This document shows, in pieces, positions 1 through 11,059 of a stretch of 64,000 nt of DNA. The stretch lies in assembly GCA_034620365.1 (NCBI GenBank), contig JAQGEQ010000306.1:62001-126000 (forward strand), in the 5' to 3' direction. Position numbers and translations under genes: made by a program. The DNA is from Pegea sp. RAD2-039. Taxonomy: Eukaryota > Chordata > Thaliacea > Salpida > Salpidae. The notes beneath the pieces were generated by a model, which worked only from the letters and a program-made list of their open reading frames with translations, did not search any database and was not told where the DNA came from. Position 1 is the stretch's first letter, and each line of letters opens with the position of its first letter.

Positions 1-675
1 TTGGGAAATTGTGAAACTTTTAATAATTTAAATATCAGATTTATATTTTTTATTTCAAAGTTCCTGCTTTATAATAAAAATATTTATATTTTTCAAAACA
101 ATTTATATTTTGTACTTTTAGTTATTTTCACCTGAATTAAAACTAAACAATTTTTAAATTTAAGTTTATATGAATTTAAGTAAGAATGAATAAATAAGAG
201 AAATAGTTGAAGCTATAAAATAATAATTCGTTAAATATTATTCACTAATAACTCTTCCTCGTCAACAGTTTTTTTCAAGATACAAAATTATAAATGATTT
301 TTAACTTATTTATTTGAAAATCGAAATAATTCTTGACTGAAATATTTTTAATGAAAATAATTAATTCTTAAATTTTCTAAACTTTTTGAACCAATTAGAT
401 GATAAATTTACAAAAATATTTTTAAATTAAATCAAAACTTTTATAGAATTTTAATAAAAAATAATTATTTAATTTCAATTTAAGTTAAAACTTAATTTAA
501 ATAGCAAGTAAAATTATTCTTGAAAAAGTTTGAAATTATTTCTAGTATATTCATCAAAAACTAAATACTTTAAAGATTATTTATTACTTTAACAAGTTTC
601 AATTTATGTTTTAAAATATTTATTTTAATTCAAATCCTTGTTAGTTAGATTAATTGCAAAGATTCATTTTTAATT
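1..675. other. AT-rich sequence, no gene seen
   Basis: Very AT-rich, low-complexity sequence with stops in all frames. I see no coding region, repeat array or RNA gene. Confidence 0.6.
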
Positions 676-826
676 TTAAAAATCGCTGATGTCTTTGCTA
701 GCAAGGTATCTTTGAAATTTAAACCAAATTTACAGCTGCTTAAGCTGGAACCGGAACTCACGCGTCGTAATCGAATGAGATACCCGCTTCATCACACAGA
801 AGGTCCTGAAGAAACTAGTTTATAAT
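676..826 (+). other. GC-richer island, possible exon remnant
   Basis: A local rise in GC and loss of poly-A/T texture stands out from the flanks. An acceptor-like TTTACAG ends at 735 and is followed by a frame open for about 30 codons to a TAA near 825 (LLKLEPELTRRNRMRYPL...). A donor-like AAG|GTATCT lies at about 703-710, but the intron between would be only 30 bp. It may be the last exon of a gene starting to the left, or a fragment of one. The product is not recognised. Confidence 0.25.
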
Positions 827-1339
827 CTAATCACTACATCTTTTTAAATTACAAAATTTACAGCTGTTTAATTAATATATTTCTCAACTAAAACAACTAA
901 AGTTAAAAAGTTCTAAATTCTTTAAAACTCTTTTAGAAATAGATGAATATTGACATAATTAATAAAAAGTTTTTAGTTTGTTAGTGCTTCATGTATAAAA
1001 TAAATTCTAAATATTTAAAGACTTTTTCATATTGATAAATATTAGTAATCTTGAATCATTTTCAGGACTTAACTTGATAAAATATTATTAGATATCAAAC
1101 TCATATATCAAAGTTATTTCTTTATAAAATTTATTTAATCTAAAAATATTTTTAACTAAAATTTTTTAATTATTAGAAAATTGGTTACTTTTAAAGAAAT
1201 AGAATTAGTTACATGATTAGAAAACGATAATCACAAATTTTTGTTAAATTTCTTTTAATTGAATAAAATATCTTCAAAAGTGACTCTGTGTTGATATTAG
1301 TTTATTAAAAGTATGTTTTGGTATCATAAAATCTGAGGG

Positions 1340-2035
1340 TTATTTATTTATATTTATTTATTTAAGATATTTATTTAACAGTGAATAATTACATAGAATG
1401 CTACTATATATATAATAATATAATAATATATTATATGATAATGAGATAATAATAATATTGTATAATTAATAATATGAAAAGAGAAAAAATTACTAATCTC
1501 GTAAATGTTGCCTGAACAGATTCGATTTTTTTTGATATCACTAACTTGATATGGCATCCATGCACTAACATTGTATTCAAGAATTAGACGTACAATTTGA
1601 AAAGATTGATAAAAAAGCATGGGTTTTTAGAATTAAAGGTTTTTATGATTAGGAAGACAAGGTTGGCTGATTTTCTAAAGATTTTGGAAACATAATTATG
1701 CCATTTAAAGTCAGATAATAGAGTAAGGCCAAGGTCTAGGACCGAAGATATTCGTTGAATAATAAATCTATTGATGGAGTATTGGTTCAAGAAACTTACA
1801 GCTGGTTTACGAGAAAAAGTTATAAGTTCAGACTTTGTGTACTGGATTCTGAGCTGCCAATTTGTTGACCAGTTTTCTACAGTGTGTAGTGCAGTTTGAA
1901 GTTTTGAAGGATTACAAGATAATAGCTTGATATCATTTGTATACACAAACACACTGACATCATCTACTGCTACTAATCTTCTGATGAGGTCTTCAGTGAA
2001 AATTAATAAGAGAGGGGGACCCAGAATATATCAAC
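1340..2035 (-). mobile_element. 5'-truncated LINE, reverse-transcriptase fragment
   Basis: On the minus strand the DNA encodes the end of a LINE reverse transcriptase. It has a GSP-like motif and a degenerate catalytic box (VYTND in place of the usual FADD), followed by the conserved region around 'LGLTLLSDFKWHNYVSKI' and the post-RT segment 'FQIVRLILEYNVSAWMPYQ'. The frame breaks near 1600, and the 3' part shares sequence with the LINE ends at 17.2 and 26.6 kb. It is a dead copy of the CR1/Jockey-like LINE family that recurs across the window. The clade name is my inference. Confidence 0.75.
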
Positions 2036-4367
2036 TAAAAGAAAGTCACTTAAGTGGAAAGACAATAAAAAATTATTTAGCTTCATAATTTATTATTTAG
2101 AAAAAATAGGAATACTACAAAGGTAAAAAAAACTTTGAATTAAAGAATTGATATTTTAAAATAATAAAAGAAAATTAAAGAAAATGACTTTTTAAAGTAA
2201 AAGCGCGATAAAAGATCTTCAACGGTTTTCACTTAGAATTCAGAAATTAGATTTAAATAAATCATTCAATGTTTATCTAGACGACGACTGAAGTTTTAGG
2301 ATCACAGAATGTAGTTGATATGCTGCGAATATTTTCAATTAAAATTTATATTTTATTGATTACAAAAAAATACTAAATACAAATTATTTCTTGAATGTTC
2401 TTTTAAAGATACTATAAAAAAATTTAAAGTTGTTTTTAAATCTTTTAAATATTAAAAATAAATAACAGAATTTTTCTTTTAATAACTTTTATTAATTTTA
2501 AATTAACTTTTCTGCAATTTGGTAAATAGTTTTATAGATTATTTAAATAAATACAAATTATGAGTTATTCAGAAATATTATTTTAATAAATTCTTAAACA
2601 CATATTAAGAAGAGTTGAAATAATTAATAAATTGATTCTGAAATAGTTTTTATTTTATTCTTAGTTAAAAAGATAAATAGAATTAAAGTTTAAATTCAGC
2701 TTTGTGTTTTTTATGAGTTTAATATTTGTTTTTTTGTAAATGTTAGCTTGTTCTACTGTTTATTGCTTTTAGTACAACTTGTTATAAGCAAAAATATATT
2801 TGATTACTGAAAAAGAAGAATTAATAAAATAAACTTTTACTTTCATACTTTATTCTTTGTTATTATTATTTTCAGCTGTAATGTTATGAACTTTATATAA
2901 GTTAAATTAAAACTCAATGAGAACTTTTAGGTTGAATTGTTTTCCTTAAAATGTTATTAGATATTTCATAAAACCAAAAAAAAGATTAATGTCGTCATGC
3001 AAAGTATAAAATTTTTCATATTTAGTAGGAATATTTGAAAATAAAAACTAATTTAGTTATATTTGCATATTTTTATATTTATTTATATTCTTAACTACTT
3101 TTGAATAAAGCTATGTAAATGTATTTGAATAAATTTGTATGTCTAGTTTGAAATTTATCTAAATTGTTTTGTGTTTAAAAACTATTTATATTTAGCAACA
3201 TTACTTCTAAACTTAAATTAAAATCAAAACATGCAAAGCACAATGATTAATCACTTAATTAAGTCCTTTTTTACATCTAAATACCTTAAATTACTTTTAA
3301 AAAGACTTTAAATTACATTTTCACTTGATTGTTTTATAAAAACTATTTGTATCGAATAATTTAAGCTTTTTTAGAGACTATTATCTGTAATAACTTGAAT
3401 CATACTTTTATTGACACTAATTTGACTAAGACATTTTTTAAGTAATTTTTTTAACTTGAAGTTCTGTAAATTGTTGATAAAAATATTTAATTTTATTTAT
3501 TATTAAACAAGTTATAATAAAACTTTAAGAATTATTTTAATTTTGAAAGACTATAAAACGCTTTATCTTCAAAAAACTTTGTTTCAAGTTTAAACGAATT
3601 ATTTAAGAAAATATTTTTAGTTCAATTACCAAAAATCTGAACATTTCAATGATATCTTTGAAAACGTTTAAATTTAGTTAAATTTAAAAATAGAAAGTTT
3701 AAGTTATCATAGTATTTTCAATATTTACAATAAAATAATTATTTATATTAAATCAATAGTATTATTTAATATTTAATATTACTTAATAAGTTAAAAAATT
3801 ATCACTGATATATCCACTTATGAAGTTGTTTATATTACAAATATCTAAAATTATTTTTCTATTTTAGTCTCTTTTATTATAAATTTTTTTATGGTTATTT
3901 AGACTATCTATATAAAATATCAAATTTAGATCTAGACTTTCTATTACTTTCTTATTTCTTGATATCTCTTAGCCAATTTTGTTATTATTTACAAAGTTTG
4001 TGATAATTATAAGTAATTAAGTACAGAAAAGTTATTTTTTAATATTTTTTATATAAAGTTATTACACAAAACATTTTTTATTATTAGTAAAATTTCATTT
4101 CTTATCTGCAACAGTTTATAATAAAACTTGAAGATTATGAAGTCAAGTTTATGGTTATTTTAAATAGATTTTTGACTGATAATTTTATCAAATATTTTAG
4201 CTACTTGAAAAAATCAACATTTTATTTGAATACAAAATCAGTATTTTTGTGAAAACTGTTTTAAAACATTCTTATAAACAAAATAATTAGTTTCAAATAT
4301 TTTCTTGATTAAATTAATTTTCTAACTTTTCTTTTTCAAACAGAGATTTCATTGAAAGTATAAAATC
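2036..4367. other. AT-rich intergenic DNA
   Basis: About 2.3 kb of roughly 80% A+T sequence. No ORF, RNA gene or tandem array that I can support. The last part is the upstream region of the CAP gene; an acceptor-like 'AAACAG' at about 4338-4343 may mark a 5' UTR exon. Confidence 0.5.
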
Positions 4368-5132
4368 ATGTTGAAACATATTTTGCTTCTTTTAATGTTA
4401 TGGTGTTCAAATGTAGATCCATTTGAACCTCAACAAGATTTGGAAATTACTCCAGAAATTGCCTCATATATTGTTTATGCTCACAATAAAGCCAGATCAG
4501 ATGTAAGTATTTTCATTTAAAAAATACATCTATTAATTAAATGATACTTCCAGGTAACTCCGGATGCTAGTAATATGATTGAAATGCAATATAATCATGA
4601 ACTTGCTTCTCATGCTAACAGTTATGCGAGTAAATGTCATTGGGGACATAACCCAGTAACAGAATCTGATAACTTCCCGGGTATTGGTGAAAATATTGCT
4701 TCTCATCGAGATACAGTTAGTGTAAATGATAGTTTAGTAAGATCAATAAACACATGGATATCAGAAAAAAAAAATTATGATTATTTCGAATATTCGTCAA
4801 TTAGTCGTAATTATACTCAAATTATATGGGCGGCAACAAAATATATAGGTTGTGGAGTTGCTGATTGTGATTTTGGTCAATTTGTTGTTTGTAATTACTT
4901 TCCAAGAAGTAATCAATATACAAGAAAACCGTATGAGATAGGATTGTGTAAATCTAGATGTCCAACTCGAGAAATTTGTTTGTGTAAATCATCACTAATT
5001 TCAAAATCTATCATAAAATCGAAATGTAAGTTTAATTTTAAGAATTTTCATAATTCTGCTAGATCTCGTAGACAGTCTTATGTGACTTTTACTGCTTCTG
5101 TAGTTATTCTATTTTATCTGTTTGGTTTTTAA
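4368..5132 (+). CDS. CAP/SCP domain protein (VAL/antigen-5/PR-1-like), predicted membrane-anchored
   Basis: Two exons, 4368-4502 and 4554-5132, joined in phase 0 across a 51-bp GT..AG intron and giving about 237 residues. The first exon supplies a hydrophobic signal peptide (MLKHILLLLMLWC) and the domain start (IVYAHNKARSD). The second carries the CAP signatures: GENIAS, 'YTQIIWAATKYIGCG' and 'VVCNYFPRSN'. The family's HNxxR helix and Cys pattern are recognisable. Some invertebrate CAP proteins are venom or parasite secretions, but most have no known activity. After the CAP fold comes a Cys-rich stretch, then a basic RSRR site and a hydrophobic tail ending at the stop (VTFTASVVILFYLFGF), which suggests a GPI anchor or C-terminal membrane anchor. 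Domain certain; anchoring is inferred. Confidence 0.85.
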
Positions 5133-5559
5133 ATAAACGTATCTTTAAAAGTATATAATTTGATTCTGATATTTTTCTAATTTTTTCTGATTTTTAAATG
5201 GATTTTTTTATTTCAAATTCAATCAAGAAACTTTTTGAATAAATTTGAAATTTTTATATAAATTGTTTATACTTCTTCATATTCTAGAATTTTATCAACT
5301 TTCATTTCTTTAAACTATCATTTATTTTCAATTATGTTTAAAACTTTTAAACACCAAACACCATTCGTGATAAAATATTGAATAAAAATGAACTTTCTAA
5401 TCGACCAGAAGAAATAAAAAAATTTCTTTCAAATGTTTCTTAATTTCTAAATTATTTTTTATTAAAGTTATTAATTCTAAATTAATTAGCTAGTAGCAGT
5501 TAGAACCTCGAAAAACGTTTACAATTTCAATTTGTAAATACTTTTATTGAGAATTTTTA

Positions 5560-5640
5560 GATTGAGGCAACAACATATCGCACAATTAGTACTTGGAATC
5601 AGCTGCCATCAGACTATTATTGATTCTAAATTTAATACAA
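5560..5640 (+). mobile_element. Short LINE 3'-ORF fragment
   Basis: About 80 bp match the 'TINTWNQLPSD' coding segment found in the larger LINE copies at 17.4, 27.0, 35.9 and 50.6 kb. Isolated and non-coding here. Confidence 0.55.
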
Positions 5641-5757
5641 AATGATTTTTTTACTCAGAAAGCAAATTGAAGAATAAAAAATACAAAAAATAATTTTTAA
5701 AAGTTTTTATTTCTATCAAATATTTATTATTAAAAAAAGTGATTATAAAACAACAAT

Positions 5758-6084
5758 ATCTTTTGCAAGAATAAGATCTTGATCTTTTGAAAGAATAAGA
5801 TCTTGATCTTTTGCAAGAATAAGATTTTGATCTTTTGCAAGAATAAGATCTTGATCTTTTGCAAGAATAAGATCTTGATCTTTTGCAAGAATAAGATCTT
5901 GATCTTTTGCAAGAATAAGATCTTGATCTTTTGCAAGAATAAGATATTGATCTTTTGGAAGAATAAGATATTGATCTTTTGGAAGAATAAGATCTTGATC
6001 TTTTGCAAGAATAAGATCTTGATCTTTTGCAAGAATAAGATCTTGATCTTTCGGAAGAATAAGATCTTGATCTTTTGCAAGATT
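5758..6084. repeat. 24-bp minisatellite, about 13-14 copies
   Basis: Tandem units containing TCTTGATCTTTTGCAAGAA, with few variants (GGAAG for GCAAG; one TCTTTCGG). Because 24 is divisible by 3, frames on both strands stay open across the array. These are shadows, not genes. The array begins just downstream of the peptide gene at 6.2-6.5 kb. Confidence 0.9.
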
Positions 6085-6173
6085 TGCTCCCGATTCTGAA
6101 AAAGATTTTTTTTCGTCAAAAATATTCAAATTTGAAATTTAATAAAAATTGTTTCATGAATTCAGCGACTGAC

Positions 6174-6482
6174 TTATCCAAGAGTTCGTCGAATTACATT
6201 CTTCTTAATTATCTTCCTCATCTTCCGCTTAAAAGATCTCTTGGACATCTTCTTGAAGATCTTATATCCGATCCGAAGCTGAAAAGATCAAAAACTTTTG
6301 ATGAAGATAATCTTGAAAAGATAACTTACAAATGGTGAGAGCTCTTCTTTAAACATCAGCCAATCCTCATCAAGTATGACGTCATCATTGCTTAGAATGA
6401 CGTCATCAGTCCCGTCGTCTTCAAAACGCTGTCCTTCTCCAAGAGTAAAAGAAAGCGCGAGAATCAGAAAAAGAAGTCTCAT
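6174..6482 (-). CDS. Small secreted peptide precursor: acidic segment plus highly basic C-terminal peptide
   Basis: Two exons on the minus strand, 6482-6330 and 6278-6174, joined in phase 0 across a 51-bp intron and giving 85 residues. Residues 1-17 form a signal peptide (MRLLFLILALSFTLGEG). Residues 20-45 are acidic (EDDGTDDVILSNDDVILDED). The second exon is 34 residues with about 15 Lys/Arg and no acidic residue; it starts LRIGYKIFKKMSKR and ends IRRTLG-stop. A signal, acidic pro-segment and cationic peptide is the precursor layout of several animal antimicrobial or lytic peptide families (arminins of Hydra and latarcins of spiders, for example). I recognise no sequence family. A TATA-like box lies about 40-50 nt upstream. 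The product is inferred to be secreted; activity is unproven. Confidence 0.65.
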
Positions 6483-6521
6483 TGTGACATCAAATAGAAA
6501 ATGATTTGAAAATTTCAAAAT

Positions 6522-6533
6522 CTTTTTTATATC
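6522..6533 (-). promoter_or_regulatory. TATA box of the basic-peptide gene
   Basis: The minus strand reads GATATAAAAAAG about 40-50 nt before the ATG at 6482, the same spacing as the TATA boxes of the three related peptide genes at 16.5, 18.2 and 20.5 kb. Confidence 0.45.
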
Positions 6534-6569
6534 ATTTTTCACAATTCAAATAGAAACACTAAAAATCTA

Positions 6570-7784
6570 TTTTTAATTTTTTATTGTTCTTTGTTCTGAT
6601 TGTCATTTTTTTGTTGACGATTGTAAGAAAAGATGAACTTATCTTTGAAAAGTAGCTTCCTGTTAAACCAGCTAAGATACAAAATACTTAGATACTAAGT
6701 TCTAATATTCCTTATAAGGATATATACATTTTTAATTTAATTCTTTGAATATCACTTTTAAATAAAAAAATTATGAATCAAATCATTTAAAACAAATACA
6801 AAAGCTTAGTGGAAATTGAATTATTTTAATAATCATTTATTGTTTACATGAAAGAGAAAATATTTTCTCAATTTTATGAAAATATTATGTACTTGAATAA
6901 GTTTTATATCAAAATGATTTGTAAAATCAAATGTTTAGAAAAATATAAAGATTTAATTTATTTAGGTTTGTGAATTTTCTAAGAATAAATCAAAAAGTTA
7001 AATTAAAAAATATTTTTATTTGTTATTGTGAAATTATAAGAATAAAATTATTAGTTTTTACTTGAAATTTAAATATGTTTAGTTTATAATAATCTTAGAA
7101 AAAGGTATTAAAATGTATATTTTAAAAATATTTTTGAAGACATCACTTATATTTCTATCTGTATTTTTTAACAAATGTAATTACAACATTTTAAATTGAT
7201 TAAAAGAATTTTGTTTGTTTAATCTATATTACTATGAGACAATGTTTACATATTTTTTTATTTATATAAACAAAGCACTTAAAAAAGTTTTGGGTTTTTT
7301 TTAATACTAATATAGAAAATAAGCTTTAGTCAACAGCTTTGTAAAGTGTAATAAAAAGTTTTACTTTATTTAATTTAAGTGTTTCTAATTATATTTTTTA
7401 AATTTAGATTTTAGATTTAACTTGCTCTAATCATTTAATAATTATTTATATTTAGTAAATTATTTATAATTTATATAAACAACAACTTATTCATTTTAAT
7501 AAATTTGTTTAAAGAATAAACATGTGGTAATATTTTGACTGAAATTTATAAAATATCCAAACTTCAAACTTTACTTTCTTACAATAATAATGAACTTTTA
7601 TAAACATTATTTATTTTAAAGTAATATTTTTTATTTATTTTCTGTAAAGCTATAAAGTTTTAGTTCATTGAGTATATTTGTATTTCTTTATCTATGATTA
7701 AACATTACTTAAATTACAATTAGTAAATTTGCTAATTTTTAATATTAAAGAGCTACTTATATGATTCAGATTGTTTTGTAGATT
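6570..7784. other. AT-rich intergenic DNA
   Basis: No coding region, RNA gene or repeat family recognised. Confidence 0.5.
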
Positions 7785-7863
7785 TTTGTTATTCTAGTTT
7801 TTGTTATTCTAGTTTTTGTTATTCTAGTTTTTGTTATTCTAGTTTTTGTTATTCTAGTTTTTA
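7785..7863. repeat. 15-bp minisatellite, about 5 copies
   Basis: Perfect tandem copies of a unit reading TTTTTGTTATTCTAG, decaying at the right edge. Confidence 0.85.
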
Positions 7864-7954
7864 CAATTCTGTTTTTTGTTACTTTTTTGAAGTTATTTAT
7901 CTTAAAAAGACTTGATATAAAAATGATTTTTCAAAAGTTAGATTAAAATTAAAA

Positions 7955-8140
7955 GTCTTGCTAGGTGGCGAAGCGGTTACTACACCTACCTTCTAGCTAG
8001 GAAGTACCGGGTTCGACCCCAGGTGGAGACATATTTATAAACTCCTAAGATAAAAACTCGTGAGAATGTGTGTTAGCGAGATGTACTCTCTTTAGACACC
8101 CTCCTTCGCATTTATATACATAAAAAATAATAAACTTATT
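7955..8140 (+). mobile_element. tRNA-derived SINE with a LINE-like 3' tail
   Basis: The left part (about 7959-8031) folds like a decayed tRNA. It has a D-arm-like segment, an anticodon-arm-like CCTACCTTCTAGCTAGG, a T-arm/B-box-like GGGTTCGACCCC and an acceptor-like GTCT..AGAC pairing. The right part (about 8058-8125) matches the end of the window's LINE family: GAGAATGTGTGTTAGCGAGA, then 'CTCTCTTTAGACACCCTCCTTC' and an A-rich tail, also found at 36.1 and 50.8 kb. A tRNA head with a tail borrowed from a partner LINE is the standard SINE design. Confidence 0.7.
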
Positions 8141-8159
8141 TTTTCAGCTTTTTATCTAA

Positions 8160-8573
8160 ATGACTATTTGTAGTTACCAACACGAAGATGGTTTCGGGCA
8201 AATTATACTTCCGGATAAAACAACTTTTGAAAAGCCTTTCAACATCTCACTTAAAAATGTGTCTTGTCCTAAAATAAACCTCACAGAACAACCGCTAGAT
8301 GGCGCTAAAGTGATTCAATTTTCTACTGAATGTGATTCATATTTAAGAAGTTGTTTTATTGGTCTCTCTATTTTTTCATCTGTCACAATCCTTGTATTAA
8401 TTGGAGTTGTGGTAAAATTGATCCTCTTACAGAAGGTCTTAGCTTCAAAACATTCTAGAGGAATACAGAAAGATCAGAGATACAGAAATCTCTCGAAATA
8501 TTCATCTCAAATAGAAGAAGTCCCAATGAGTTATGAGTTTGATTATCATCGTGATGACTTGAAAAATGGCTGA
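8160..8573 (+). CDS. Membrane-receptor terminal exon, possibly partial or orphaned
   Basis: The open frame encodes a short Cys-containing ectodomain (CSYQHEDGFGQ...NVSCP, two N-glycosylation sites), one clear transmembrane helix (FIGLSIFSSVTILVLIGVVV) and a cytoplasmic tail with tyrosines in YRNL, YSSQ and YEFDY contexts. An acceptor-like TTTTTTCAG ends at about 8147, but an in-frame TAA lies between it and the ATG at 8160. So either translation starts here, another acceptor is used, or this is the orphaned 3' end of a larger receptor. A SINE lies immediately upstream. The design (single TM, Tyr-rich tail) recalls the receptors at 24.6 and 28-35 kb. No family recognised. Confidence 0.45.
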   Translation: MTICSYQHEDGFGQIILPDKTTFEKPFNISLKNVSCPKINLTEQPLDGAKVIQFSTECDSYLRSCFIGLSIFSSVTILVLIGVVVKLILLQKVLASKHSRGIQKDQRYRNLSKYSSQIEEVPMSYEFDYHRDDLKNG

Positions 8574-8599
8574 TCTCAAAAAGTATCTTTTCTGATCTT

Positions 8600-9716
8600 C
8601 AAATTTTTTTTAGGATTTTTCTTTAATTTAAAAGTTTTTTTTTCAGTGGAATTTTTCTATAAATTTAAAAGTGAAAAATTTTGATTGCAAATAAAATAAA
8701 TATTTTTTATTTAATTTTTATATAAATTTATAAATATTATTTGATTTTATTTATTTCTTATCAAAAAACTTTTCAAAAAAATTATTGTTTTTTGAGTAAT
8801 TTTTTGCATCAAAATAAAAGTATTTTAAAAACTTTTAGATTTTTAAATCAAATATTTAAATTTTTTTAAATATTTTTAATTTAATTCGTCAAACTAAATT
8901 TAAAATATAAGTTTTAATCGAATAAATTCAACTCATTTCTAAGATAGTAAAAATATTTTATTTTCTAAAGGTGACTTAGAATTAGTAATATTTAGGATTT
9001 TATCCAAATAACTCGATAATAATCTTTATAAAAACTACACATTTTAAGAAGAAAATAAATAAAAGATAAACTTAATGGTTTTATGTAAACTTGTTATGTA
9101 ACACTTGTTGAATTGTAAAATATAAAAATATCCAAATTTATTAATAAAATTAAGATAATTGATCAATACTAACTTGATTTACTATTTTTAAGGCTTTAAA
9201 TTGTTCCAAGATATTAAAGACAAAAAGTTCAAACTTTCTAAAGTAGAAATAAATTAATTTTATAAAAATATGTTTTAAGTTCATTAATATTTATTTATTT
9301 TAATGTTTATGATTTTTGTTATAGAATTAATACATCTCTTTTACGTTTGATAATAATATTTATACTTTTATGGACTTTTAACAAAAATAATTTAGGATTT
9401 ATTTTTATAAATTTTTAGAAATATACAAAAAACTTTGAACCATAAACTGCTAATAAAGTTTTTAAATCTTATATTTGCAATTTATAGAACTGAAACTTTA
9501 TTTATATTTGTTGAAAACCAGTTAAAGTATTGACTTGAAGGATAATTTCGATTGTAATGATATTATAGAAAGATCTATTTTTAAAATTTGTAGATTATTT
9601 GAAACAGATCTTTAAAATCTTCTTAAATTCCAACTGACAAAATGAAACATTAAATTTATTTTCTGTTTATTTGAACCAACATCTAAGACACAATTGAAAG
9701 ATGATGAATTTTAGAA
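8600..9716. other. AT-rich intergenic DNA
   Basis: No gene, RNA or repeat array recognised. Confidence 0.5.
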
Positions 9717-10784
9717 TCAAATCTTCAACTTTTCTTCCCAGTTTTGTATCTCTTCTGAGTCTGAAGATGCAACTACAAGATTCTGACAAATCAGCATTTT
9801 ATTAAAATTAAAAATTTAAATTTTAGATAAATTAAAAAAAATAAAGTCTCACATTCAAGCTGTCGCCAAAATATCTTCTCCTTCTTCTACTTCTTCCTCG
9901 TCTGCTTCTTCTTCTTCTACTTCTTCTTCGTCTGCTTCCTCGTCTTCTTCTACTCCTGCTTCTTCTTCTACTTATTCCTCGTCTTCTACTCCTGCTTCTT
10001 CTTTTTTGTATATTTCTTCTGTTATGTCGAATTCGTCGAGTTGCTGGTTCAGGTGCTTCAGTTGTTTCAGGTGCTTCAGTTGTTTCAGGAGCTTCTGTAG
10101 TTTCAGGAGCTTCTGTAGTTTCAGGAGCTTCTGTAGTTTCAGGAGCTTCAGTCGTAACTTCAGCTTCTGTTGAATTAGTGTCTTCATCTGCATACGAACC
10201 AACCTCATCAAAGACTTCGTATTTGTTGATGACGTCATTCAACCGTTCGTCGAGGTCTTTGAACTTTAAAAAATAAATGAATCAAGGTTAAAGGTCAGAT
10301 GATAAAGATCAGATGACAAAGATCAGATGAGGAAGATCAGATGATGAAGATCAGATGATGAAGATTAGATGATAAAGATCAGATGATAAAGATCAGATGA
10401 TGAAGATCAGATGATGAAGATTAGATGATAAAGATCAGATGATAAAGATCAGATGATGAAGATTAGATGATAAAGATCAGATGATGAAGATCAGATGATG
10501 AAGATCAGATGATGAAGATTAGATGATAAAGATCAGATGATAAAGATCAGATGAGGAAGATCAGATGATGAAGATTAGATGATAAAGATCAGATGATGAA
10601 GATCAGATGATGAAGATCAGATGATGAAGATTAGATGATAAAGATCAGATGATGAAGATCAGATGATGAAGATCAGATGAAGGTTAGAGACATATAAAAT
10701 TACCACTTCTACATCTTCTTGTAAACGACAAGACACCAAAAGTAGAAGATGAAAGATTAGACTTCCTGCTAATATAATCTTCAT
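9717..10784 (-). CDS. Secreted protein with acidic TEAPET repeats and an Arg-rich domain
   Basis: Three exons on the minus strand, 10784-10704, 10263-9853 and 9782-9717, all phase 0 and giving about 185 residues. Exon 1 encodes a signal peptide (MKIILAGSLIFHLLLLVSC). Exon 2 starts FKDLDERLNDVINKY, then has an acidic Thr/Glu-rich segment with about six TEAPET repeats, then some 60 residues dominated by Arg and Ser (RRRSRSRRRRGS-type runs, protamine-like). Exon 3 ends in a short acidic segment (ASSDSEEIQNWEEKLKI). If the last intron is retained, the frame instead stops at 9832. Signal, acidic then strongly basic order resembles the gene at 6.2 kb. It could bind nucleic acid or membranes, or be mucin/matrix-like. 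No family recognised. A 14-bp minisatellite fills intron 1. Confidence 0.6.
10290..10684. repeat. 14-bp minisatellite in intron 1 of the Arg-rich gene
   Basis: Tandem units such as GATGAAGATCAGAT with variants GATAAAG, GAGGAAG and GATTAGAT. Patches of two to four units recur together, showing higher-order duplication. The unit is not a multiple of 3, consistent with intronic location. Confidence 0.85.
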
Positions 10785-11059
10785 TTCGTAAATGGATCTT
10801 CACGAGCTGTTTGCTGCTTATAAAGATTCTAAAGATTAAATTTAGATTTTTCCGGCTTCATTTCTCAAATTGAAAATTTCAATGGAGATAAAATAAGCTT
10901 CAAAATATTTTTAATTTCAATTTAATTTTTTTCAAATTTTTCTGAATAGTTCAAATTGAATGAAAATATTTTATTTTTAAATTCTATAATTAAAGAAATA
11001 AAAATAATCACAAAAGAAATAGATGAAGAAATTTTAAAAGATTTAATAGCTGACTTTTA

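Noticed and set aside
5730-6129. Frames across the 24-bp array (KDQDLILA, KIKILFLQ, KNKILIFC)
   Set aside because: Open on both strands only because the unit length is a multiple of 3.
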